DNA from: Thalassotalea psychrophila
Lineage (GTDB): Bacteria; Pseudomonadota; Gammaproteobacteria; Enterobacterales; Alteromonadaceae
Direction of reading: 5' to 3'
Length of the DNA: 64,000 nucleotides
Assembly: GCF_031583595.1 (NCBI RefSeq)
Contig: NZ_CP134145.1
Span: 124,001-188,000, forward strand
Position numbers and translations under genes: made by a program. The notes beneath the pieces are model-generated. The model was not told the origin of the DNA. It was given only the letters and a program-made list of their open reading frames with translations, and made no database searches. Every line of letters starts with the position of its first letter. The stretch's first letter is position 1. Shown piece by piece: positions 27,401-32,738 of the stretch.

Positions 27401-27919
27401 CAAGGTGATAACTGTATTCAATTAGTGATTGAAGATGGTGGTCCTAATGATGCTGACTTTACGGTTAATGGCTCTGTTGAAGACCCAGGTGCGGTAATGG
27501 TTGATAAAGTAAATACTGCTCCTGTAGTTAACATTGATAGCCATGAAGCCAGTTTTGATGAAGGCAGTCAAATAACAATTACAGCGCAAGGAAGTGATCC
27601 TGAAAATGATTTGCTGAGCTACCAATGGCTCCAGTTGTCTGGACCTACAGTTGTGTTTGATGATGCGACAGCAGCGCAGGTGAATATTACCTTACCGTCA
27701 GTAGATAATAATGAACTTATTGAGTTACAGGTAATAGTTTCTGATGGAGACTTAACCTCAAAGTCTACCAGTGAGATAACCATAACTAATGTGGAGGACG
27801 TTACACCTGCACCATTACCAGTAGTTGCAGAAAGCGAAAGTAGTGGAGGTGGTAGCTTTAACTACTTCATTCTAATTATTATGCTAATGGTAAGGGGGCA
27901 ACGCAGAAGGTTGCCTTAA
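21407..27919 (+). CDS. Giant secreted repeat protein with GlyGly-CTERM-like tail
   Basis: This is a 2170-residue surface protein. It has a long signal peptide ending near SMSFAA (about 47), then a beta-helical region of NSGT/LxNxGTL repeats (50-500). Thrombospondin type-3 calcium repeats (DxDxDG, DDDDDNDGYSD) occur at about 525-595, 790-850, 1345-1460 and 1820-1850. There is a cadherin-like domain (600-700), a second parallel beta-helix (860-1330, start WVNPFPYLQDALAAAT) and a PKD/REJ-like domain (2035-2130). The end is SGGGS, a hydrophobic stretch and RGQRRR, the layout of a GlyGly-CTERM sorting signal cut by rhombosortase. It is probably an adhesin or matrix protein. A hairpin terminator follows. 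Confidence 0.85.
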   Translation: MTNNSNNVKQLTAFEPSRSLVSKAVNKALPLVLISPLLLSPSMSFAAQVTPNPNDAGNTITINTTDVSNDVAFENSGTIQVNTSGLLTNNATLKNHVGGTLSLSGGGRYIQGKHNALTNVGTLENSGNIELTAYQNFLSNQGVINNEAGGVIRLFDSDSQYNNNLRINNESNGVLNNKAGATITLESLGANKYLINEGVVNNDGTISIGDFANFYNSGQFYNNAGASLTVNGVRDDNKVGVLTNNGDASLSKWRNSYKLAQTIQNSGTLTLEKLSLTRPLTNLNGGTLTTQGNGSTSVILTDDNPNAGRLYNSGTWNHLSAQSLKNEVAIQNNIDGIINLSGYLNNVGTFSNAGTLTLASGSDFYGSGTFEQTSGSTMLNSQLAADGGITFTGGTLTGDGRVILAENILHIKEQAEVNPGISVGTLSVTGDVSFNGQLTIELDSKEQGSFDEFAVTGDIAFGVASDVIFDFNFIVASEFAIDFVTASGFIDVPNLNYTVQGLSSGYAVIVNDFGTRLQLQVAIDSDGDQIADLIDDDDDNDGYSDVDEIANGTSITDANSVPSDNDGDFISDLMDDDDDNDGYSDIEEAGNTAPVITEQSPIDFTIDEDNSPTAFALTLNATDVDVDTLSWSVLSQATNGIASASGNGNSTAINYQPNDNFFGNDSFVVQVSDSTGGFEQITVDVTINPINDLPTGSLRLNIGGPHGDDVYEGRTLDTNARWLADADGLGDVTLIWRRNGTTEVGQGEEYLVKMADIGATLTVEAQYTDGAGFNEVVVSSATPNVTNSPTGDYDNDGLWNQEETDLGTDINTPDSDDDGINDSNDTYPLIPLEGLTDTDGDGIPDNCDQACLDLGMAQDIYPLGVIYVNDDSSCDAVHETCGDSWVNPFPYLQDALAAATTNTQVWVAEGIYYPDENQAGNLQDDVAAAFVVKQNIQLLGGFADDGSATQKADANPEQFTTVLSADIDGNDIVNGNGVTVSYQDLKGSNANILVKDNSHMNHFVLSGFTVTGVSGNDVDDYQADSAISMTHSGAEISFIKAFGNVSQYGSVLSANYNRNCTLDVRNVYAANNSTTSEAIIGSYDSFCQQTSFTNITLEHNHGYNGAFYIYSHRNDLVFDSVSVLNEDTDQSDYGWAIYSAVEYGSGEALIKNSTFFRVGGVEHEYSNVTLENSTFIETQSPFYASVDQGKNVSVSGSTFVNNTSKTWSGGVHVGGGDVTLFGNLFIGNSTVSQTGADNVYVRSGRQVIDAGFNLLSELNSTNGGFSNPDGDNVFDYFNSGTSFVNSDPIASVISTTLADNGGATLTLLPAYGGAAVDVMPEAECQSGQDQRGIVRVVNGSCDIGAVELIESDYLDTDGDGIINKTDLDDDNDGYPDLSDDFPLESTEWLDTDSDGTGNNTDTDDDNDGVLDISDLFPLDSTESVDTDDDGFGNNADTDDDNDGIVDGDDSAPLDDAVGDNQAPLIADVASLTIEATGELTVVELVAPEVTDNNLNTPSIVSDLVDELPLGEHVITWIATDYIGNQSTAEQLVSIVDTTAPVFNAFDILTLDAQGRLTDILGVINVIAFDVVDGELSAELVGEAKIVSGRHEVELSAADLSGNGVTTMLIVDVLPQASVIGKSNIEAGSSYNIEVTLSGEAPSYPVDVLYNISLNDEVYDEGWVTISSGTRGGIAIDLAVDLSLTDNVFINLEAANNAFIAEASQTQLVVIEDNVAPMLDVVLRQNNERVSVIDPDNGVVTLTARVGDVNQGDIHDITWLVMDDAFTDQALDGDILTFDIEPSTLEEGVYSIEVTAIENNTLDALSVSQSIQFVVEQLSQLSSESDSDSDGIADSEEGYSDTDGDGIADYLDDDSNTTRLPSSDNTEPLQTTLGLTISLGSITSSQGAIAQNASLTVEQLIDLVDEYAADVIDKNFVLTTPLYNFNIAGLAEPGDSIAVVIPLEKETTLPAGAVYRKYNTQQGWYTFVEDESNQVSSALADENGNCPAANDASFTLGLAQGDNCIQLVIEDGGPNDADFTVNGSVEDPGAVMVDKVNTAPVVNIDSHEASFDEGSQITITAQGSDPENDLLSYQWLQLSGPTVVFDDATAAQVNITLPSVDNNELIELQVIVSDGDLTSKSTSEITITNVEDVTPAPLPVVAESESSGGGSFNYFILIIMLMVRGQRRRLP

Positions 27920-27947
27920 GTAACACTTAATACTAACAATCATTAAC

Positions 27948-27981
27948 ATACCCATCATGATTTTATGCTGGGTATTTTTTT
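27948..27981 (+). terminator. Rho-independent terminator of the giant gene
   Basis: ATACCCATCAT pairs with ATGCTGGGTAT across a short loop and is followed by seven T residues. It lies 29 bases after the stop codon. The remaining 27920-28488 stretch holds the left att site and a tandem hexamer array but no convincing gene. Confidence 0.85.
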
Positions 27982-28089
27982 GTAAATTCAATTTCGCCAT
28001 TAAACCTCTTACTAATAACGTAGTTGCCATATTTTATATGGATAGCAGGCGCTTATTGAAAGTAAAACGTTAAATAGAGTTGCTGTTAT

Positions 28090-28115
28090 GAAATGGCCCA
28101 CCCGACAGGAGTCGA
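28090..28115. repeat. Distal att site (copy of the tRNA-Arg 3' end)
   Basis: This 26-bp sequence, beginning GAAATGGCCCACCCGACAGG, is identical to 32411-32436. It contains the last 22 bases of the tRNA gene on the minus strand plus four flanking bases, and then diverges, as expected of the distal attachment site of a tRNA-targeting integrase. Confidence 0.9.
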
Positions 28116-28325
28116 TTATGGCTCTGCGTGGTAGAGTGAGTAGGGGTTTGGTCGTTTCCTTGAGTATCTTGGGGTGCAATAAGGGGTGTAAATAAGAGAA
28201 GTATCCTTCGTAATTTTAGCGGTTGTTTAGTGTAAGATAAAAAAGTTTTTTAGGCCTCAAAACATGCCTTTTTAGTGCGATTTTGTGCGAAATGGAACAA
28301 AACTAGTTTTTTGATGCATTCAACT

Positions 28326-28349
28326 GCTAAAGCTAAAGCTAAAGCTAAG
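28326..28349. repeat. Four tandem GCTAAA-type hexamers
   Basis: GCTAAA occurs three times followed by GCTAAG, without gaps, about 210 bases inside the distal att site. Short tandem sites in this position could bind the integrase arm domain, an excision factor or Rep. They could also be a chance microsatellite. Confidence 0.5.
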
Positions 28350-28488
28350 TATAAGAAGTTTTATTTTTCGAAAAGTTTTTTATGTGACCACCCCGTTCAC
28401 TGACACCTTATACTTCTAGGACTTTTGTATTTCATTCTTAAGGGGCCTCAGTTTGGTGAAATGGCACATAAACATTAGCGCTTCTTTG

Positions 28489-28851
28489 TTAGCAAACTGA
28501 TTTGTCGTAGTGCATCCCGTTAGGTAAGTGTCTAACTACAACGCCGTTGTTGATAATCAATCCGTCTGTTATGTAACCTGTGTACGCACCGTATGCGTTT
28601 TTACCGTTGAGCGTAGCGCATACTAGAAAGCCATGCACGGTTGGCTTAAACAGCTGCGGAATTGATCTTCTGCCTATAAGTCTAATACTTACCCATTTAG
28701 CTGAGTCCGGATCTCTCAACGTTGCGTGATAGTAATCTTTAACCACGCTCTCGTAATTGTTCGGATAAGTGCCGAAATCGCGTTTGCTTGAAGTGGTAGC
28801 ACAGCCTGATAAGGTAGCTGTCAGAGCAAGTCCGATTATGATTTTTTTCAT
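28489..28851 (-). CDS. Lipoprotein, cargo of the element
   Basis: This 120-residue protein has a lipoprotein signal and lipobox (LSGC, acylated Cys17). The mature domain contains DYYHATLRDPDSAKWVS and LNGKNAYGAYTGYI, a pattern I have seen in small hypothetical prophage and island lipoproteins but cannot name. It is the gene furthest from the integrase and is 129 bases downstream of the Rep-like gene. Small envelope lipoproteins on phages and satellites can block superinfection; that role is a guess here. Confidence 0.65.
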   Translation of the reverse strand: MKKIIIGLALTATLSGCATTSSKRDFGTYPNNYESVVKDYYHATLRDPDSAKWVSIRLIGRRSIPQLFKPTVHGFLVCATLNGKNAYGAYTGYITDGLIINNGVVVRHLPNGMHYDKSVC

Positions 28852-28980
28852 TTTAGTTCCTATGAATTATTGTTATTGTTTAGATAACCTTAATATTATT
28901 TCCTTTAAGATCAAATACATTGCTAATGCATGAAATCTTTATTGCCCATAATGATAAGTTTTGATTTTCTCGCTCCTCTA

Positions 28981-29814
28981 TTAGCTATCAATGTACTTAG
29001 CTTCCCACTCTTCGAATGTTTTTGGCTTTGAACGCATTCGTCGTTCTTCGTGGACCTGTATGGCTTTCTGATAGGCTTTATCATTATCGATGAGAAATGC
29101 CTTGTTTTCTTTGATAAAGGCCCTGTAATCGCGTTCTTGAACTTTGGCTAATTTGTTTAACGCCGGCGTTGAAAAGAAAGATTTACTACCGAAGTGTTTC
29201 TGGTTGATGTCTTTTGCATAATAACTTGCAGCGATGATGTCTATGGGGTGAACAGTATCAGCAACCGTCATGTAGTTTTGAAATTTTACGTTGGTAAACT
29301 CATGTAGTGCTTTTGTGAGTTTCTCTTTGAGGTGTGCATCTAAGGCCGCTACGATATGTATGTGATACCGCGAATTCTTAGATCCTTTTTCAAGTACAGA
29401 CCATAATAGTATGTCGTTCGGTAATCGGGTAATAGCTTTTCTTAGCAGTTCCTTAATGACTGTTGATTTGTTAGTTGCTGATTCACAAGCTCGTGAGAGT
29501 AATTTCTCAGGTATTTTTGCAGTTAGTTGTACTAATTGTTTATTGTTGTCGCTACACGATTTAATGAGAGCTCCTTGTGTCCATAGCAAGCTGAAATTTA
29601 AGTGAAACGATGGGTAAATTTCGATGCTTTTGTATATTTCTCTTCGTGGGATCGAAACATATTTCTTTAATACTTTTTCGACGGTTAATGCAGGGGTGTT
29701 TATGGTCTTATTTGTGTTGAAATCTTGTATATATTGATAGGTAAAGGGAGCAACACAAAACCGAGCAAAATCTACCTTTGCTGTATGTTTTGCTATACGT
29801 GGGTTTAAGGGCAT
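28981..29814 (-). CDS. Rep-like HUH protein of the element
   Basis: This 277-residue basic protein has an H151-x-H153 motif (RYHIHIVAALD) in a hydrophobic strand and a tyrosine pair with lysine further on (Y198-Y199-x-K201, SYYAKDINQ). This matches the layout of rolling-circle replication initiators or relaxase-like HUH proteins. The C-terminal 50 residues are charged and helical. It has the same motif order as the protein at 610 but no close sequence similarity is seen. It probably starts replication or mobilisation of the excised element. Confidence 0.5.
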   Translation of the reverse strand: MPLNPRIAKHTAKVDFARFCVAPFTYQYIQDFNTNKTINTPALTVEKVLKKYVSIPRREIYKSIEIYPSFHLNFSLLWTQGALIKSCSDNNKQLVQLTAKIPEKLLSRACESATNKSTVIKELLRKAITRLPNDILLWSVLEKGSKNSRYHIHIVAALDAHLKEKLTKALHEFTNVKFQNYMTVADTVHPIDIIAASYYAKDINQKHFGSKSFFSTPALNKLAKVQERDYRAFIKENKAFLIDNDKAYQKAIQVHEERRMRSKPKTFEEWEAKYIDS

Positions 29815-29895
29815 TTTATGGGTCTTTTGTTTTAGCTATTTTTGTCCGCAAATGTCACTTTTGAATTTGCACTTATCTGTTCTAAAATACGGGTA

Positions 29896-29925
29896 GGGCT
29901 AGAGGTGTTTTCTAGCCCATTTTTT
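29896..29925 (+). terminator. Hairpin with T tract upstream of the Rep-like gene
   Basis: GGGCTAGA, a 7-base loop and TCTAGCCC are followed by ATTTTTT on the plus strand. It lies between two minus-strand genes of the element, so as a terminator it would stop only transcription opposing them. A role as a replication hairpin is possible. Confidence 0.45.
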
Positions 29926-29935
29926 CAAAGGAGAA

Positions 29936-30184
29936 TTAGTGAAATAACTTTACAAACGGTTGTGCCGCAATATGGTTTAATTTCACCGCTTCAGCGACTT
30001 GCTTTATGTCTTCCGCATTGTAGAAAACTTTGCCCCCCCTTGTTTGTGTTGGAATGATACCGATTGCCTTAAAGGACTTCCCTCTTCTGTTGTCCTGCAA
30101 CTTATAAGTCCAGTTCTCCATCTTCCCGTGAGTAGCGAGAAAATGTGCGGCGTGCGTTGTTGATACAGTAAATGTTTTTGTCAT
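29936..30184 (-). CDS. Small putative DNA-binding protein of the element
   Basis: This 82-residue basic protein ends with RGGKVFYNAEDIKQVAEAVKLN, which resembles the recognition part of MerR/excisionase-like winged-helix domains. Its start overlaps the stop of the preceding gene by one base (TAATG), so it is translationally coupled. It may regulate replication or excision of the element. No firm family is recognised. Confidence 0.5.
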   Translation of the reverse strand: MTKTFTVSTTHAAHFLATHGKMENWTYKLQDNRRGKSFKAIGIIPTQTRGGKVFYNAEDIKQVAEAVKLNHIAAQPFVKLFH

Positions 30185-30567
30185 TATCGCGTGCCTCCTA
30201 TGATGTCTAATTCGTCACATGGGAAGTATTGAAAGCCTATCTTTGCAGCCTCTTTAAAACTTCCCATTTGGTCGATTTCTCTTAAGTACTTACTTATAGT
30301 TGGAATTGACTCCAGCTCTTTACTTACTTCTTCACCAATCGCACCTCGCATTGCAAATAACAACCAAGCGAGACCCCTCATATATAGGTTCACAAAGGAA
30401 TTACCGTCGTTCGCTTGAACAAGCAGCTCGACTTGCTTTTCAAAAGTGCTTTTGATTTGTTGTGAAGAAAAACAATCTAATCCCCAGAAAACAGATAAAA
30501 CTGGTTCAGCTAGGACTGCGTCCATATCCTCTTGAGAAAATATATAAACATTTTTAGTGTTTTTCAT
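30184..30567 (-). CDS. Unknown protein of the element
   Basis: This 127-residue protein, predicted mostly helical and mildly acidic, has a hydrophobic middle (YMRGLAWLLFAMRGAIG) too weak to be sure of membrane insertion. It overlaps the alpA stop by 4 bases (ATGA) and the next start by one, so it belongs to a coupled alpA operon. No family is recognised. Confidence 0.5.
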   Translation of the reverse strand: MKNTKNVYIFSQEDMDAVLAEPVLSVFWGLDCFSSQQIKSTFEKQVELLVQANDGNSFVNLYMRGLAWLLFAMRGAIGEEVSKELESIPTISKYLREIDQMGSFKEAAKIGFQYFPCDELDIIGGTR

Positions 30568-30773
30568 GACTGAACCTCCTTACAACCTTCGAGCCAGTTG
30601 TTCAGGTCGGATTGCAAAAACCGAGTTGAATTGCCGATGCGAATTTTACGGGCGAAGTCACCCTTCTCGATTAGTCTGTATAGCTTGCTTTTACTCACCA
30701 AAAGGTAAGTGCACGCTTCTTGTACAGTTAGTAATGGACTTGATATGTCTTGCTGTTCTGTGCATTTTGACAC
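30564..30773 (-). CDS. alpA: AlpA-family transcriptional regulator / excisionase
   Basis: This 69-residue protein has an AlpA/MerR-like helix-turn-helix (LTVQEACTYLLVSKSKLYRLIEKGDF, then FLQSDLNNWLEG). AlpA proteins activate integrase or act as excision factors in P4-like elements. It is the first gene of the operon that runs away from the integrase. The 28-bp palindrome and its half site lie 118-160 bases upstream of its start and are a likely operator. Confidence 0.85.
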   Translation of the reverse strand: MSKCTEQQDISSPLLTVQEACTYLLVSKSKLYRLIEKGDFARKIRIGNSTRFLQSDLNNWLEGCKEVQS

Positions 30774-30890
30774 TTGACGCTCCTCATTGAATTTAATTGC
30801 TACCCTGTGTAGCTAATTGGGATAGTAAGCAATGTTTCAATAGGAAAGCAAGAGTTTAAATCGTTGATTTACAAGCTTTATTTCCATGTT

Positions 30891-30932
30891 CTAGTTTATA
30901 GTGAACTAGTTTATAGTGCACTATAAACTAGT
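30891..30932. promoter_or_regulatory. Perfect 28-bp palindrome plus one extra half site
   Basis: The half site ACTAGTTTATAGTG (30905-30918) is followed directly by its exact complement (30919-30932). A 13-base direct copy, CTAGTTTATAGTG, lies just before it at 30891-30903. Three half sites in a promoter region are the mark of an operator or a partition/replication binding site. It lies between the integrase stop and the alpA start. Confidence 0.75.
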
Positions 30933-30996
30933 AAGTGGGATTGTTTTCTTATTAATGTGAAGTGAGGCGATAAGAGTAAAGAGATGTATTTACTTT

Positions 30997-32241
30997 TTAC
31001 CCATTTACTACACTTAATTTATTACCCGAAGTTGCTAAGCTCATATTACCTGTTGCAGCTTGTGTGATGTGTTGTGACCAGTAAGCCATTAGAATGCGTC
31101 TGCGCTCTAAATAGGTTGTCCTGTTGTATGTAGCTCTAACTCCTTGAGCTATATGCGCTAATGCCATTTCTATAACGTCAAAATCGTGCCCTTGTTCATT
31201 TAATGTGGTGCTGGCGATTGTACGTAAACCGTGCGCGCATAAGCGACCTTTAAAGCCCATTCTAATTAGCCCTTTGTTCGCTGTTTCGTTGCTAACATGA
31301 CCGCTCTTACTTACCTTTGATGGGAACAAAAACTCTGACTTGCTGCTTGTCTTTTTGATCACTTCAAGTAGTGCTATAGTTTCGTCGGATAGCGGTACAA
31401 TGTGAGTATGTTTTTTCTTCATACGCCAATCTGGAATTGTCCAAGTCTTATTGTCTAAGTCGATTTCTTCCCATCTAGCTCCAGCTGCTTCTCGTGGCCT
31501 AACCATTGTGTGTAGTTGCCATTCAATTAAGCAGCGTGTTTGATATGTTACTTGTGACTTAGTTAATGCCTTCATCAATTCTGGTAGCTCGTGGGGTTTT
31601 AATGCTGGCACACTGGTAACTGTAGGGGCTTCGAACGCTTTACTGATACCTGCAAGCCTATTGCTTTCTATAACGCCGGTATTAACCGCGAATGTCAGTA
31701 TGTTGTTGATACGTTGGCAAAGCTTTTTAACTGATTCTAAGCGCCCTGCATTCGCCAGCGGTTTAAGAACGTCAATAGTTGCGGATGCAGTTAACTTGTT
31801 GATCGGTGTGTTGCCTAATTCAGGGAAGATGTAATTCTCTAAGCCGTTCCAAGCGTCTCTTGCTGTCTTTTGAGATATTTTAGTCTTGTAAACATTAAAC
31901 CAGTTCTGAGCGATTAGACGGAAAGTATTGTTAAGTGCTTCTAAGCTATCTCGCTTTTGTTCTTCTCTATGGTCTTTGGGGTCAATCTCTTGTGCTATCA
32001 GTTCGCGAGCATCTTGACGTAGGATTCTTGCAGCGGCAAGGCTAACTTCCGGATAAGTACCAAAGCTGACATTAGAGCGTTTCTTTGTGAATGGTTTGGT
32101 ATATGTGAATCTCCAAGACTTAGATCCATTTGGTCTTACCCTTAACACTAAGCCTCCGCCATCGAACAGTGCATATTCTTTTTCTTGCGGTTTTGTGGTT
32201 TTAACTTTGATGTCCGATAAAGGAGTTGTTGTGTTAGCCAT
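30997..32241 (-). CDS. int: P4-type tyrosine integrase
   Basis: This 414-residue integrase has an N-terminal DUF4102-type arm-binding domain (about 1-90), a core-binding SAM-like domain (105-190) and a catalytic domain. The catalytic domain holds R248 in TMVRPREA, H337-x2-R340 in AHGLRTIAS, H363 in LAHIA and the nucleophile Y372 in ATYNR. The length and the neighbouring tRNA are typical of P4-like island integrases. It faces away from the tRNA, whose 3' end carries the att site at 32411. Confidence 0.95.
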   Translation of the reverse strand: MANTTTPLSDIKVKTTKPQEKEYALFDGGGLVLRVRPNGSKSWRFTYTKPFTKKRSNVSFGTYPEVSLAAARILRQDARELIAQEIDPKDHREEQKRDSLEALNNTFRLIAQNWFNVYKTKISQKTARDAWNGLENYIFPELGNTPINKLTASATIDVLKPLANAGRLESVKKLCQRINNILTFAVNTGVIESNRLAGISKAFEAPTVTSVPALKPHELPELMKALTKSQVTYQTRCLIEWQLHTMVRPREAAGARWEEIDLDNKTWTIPDWRMKKKHTHIVPLSDETIALLEVIKKTSSKSEFLFPSKVSKSGHVSNETANKGLIRMGFKGRLCAHGLRTIASTTLNEQGHDFDVIEMALAHIAQGVRATYNRTTYLERRRILMAYWSQHITQAATGNMSLATSGNKLSVVNG

Positions 32242-32410
32242 TGCTACCCTTAATTGTTGTTATTTGTTCGTGGGGTGCAATAAGGGTACTAATAAATCTG
32301 GGTTCGTTCAATACTAAAACAATAAAATATATACTGAATGATACAGGAGGGTCTTATACTTAGAGGGCTGCAGAGTGTCAGGCTGTGTCATTGTGAATCG
32401 TTTCTTTAAG

Positions 32411-32436
32411 GAAATGGCCCACCCGACAGGAGTCGA
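32411..32436. repeat. Proximal att site within tRNA-Arg
   Basis: This 26-bp block is identical to 28090-28115. It covers the 3' end of the tRNA-Arg gene including the encoded CCA, so integration leaves the tRNA intact. Confidence 0.9.
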
Positions 32437-32491
32437 ACCTGTGACCTCGCCCTCCGGAGGGGCGCGCTCTATCCAGCTGAGCTACGGGTGG
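32415..32491 (-). tRNA. tRNA-Arg (anticodon CCG)
   Basis: The 77-base cloverleaf is complete on the minus strand. The acceptor stem CCACCCG pairs with CGGGTGG. The D arm is GCTC...GAGC. The anticodon stem CGCCC/GGGCG carries loop CTCCGGA (anticodon CCG, reading CGG), and the T arm is ACAGG-TTCGACT-CCTGT. Discriminator G and CCA are encoded. Confidence 0.97.
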
Positions 32492-32738
32492 TTTAGCTAA
32501 CAAACTTCAATGAAAAATTAGTAAAGCATGTTATTAACGCCATTCTATAGAGCCTCTGGCTTGTGTCAACCAATCATCTTTATAGCCAATACCAATTGCT
32601 CGATAATCACACAAAAAGTCCTTTTTACTTGTTCTAAGTTGCTCTTACTTAATGCAAATAAGGTTAATTGAACTATTATTAAACTCAGTGTTTAATATTT
32701 GAACAGATTTTGATTCAATAATAATAATTGAGTATCAA

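Larger units (their letters stand above)
28090..32436. mobile_element. 4.3 kb integrative element in tRNA-Arg
   Basis: A 26-bp direct repeat at 28090-28115 and 32411-32436 marks both ends. The right copy is the 3' end of a functional tRNA-Arg. Between them lie, on the minus strand, a P4-type integrase beside the tRNA, an AlpA-like regulator, two small proteins, a Rep-like protein and a lipoprotein. There are no capsid, packaging or conjugation genes. The size and content fit a small integrative mobilisable element or a phage satellite. The element would excise as a circle of about 4,321 bp. Confidence 0.88.
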
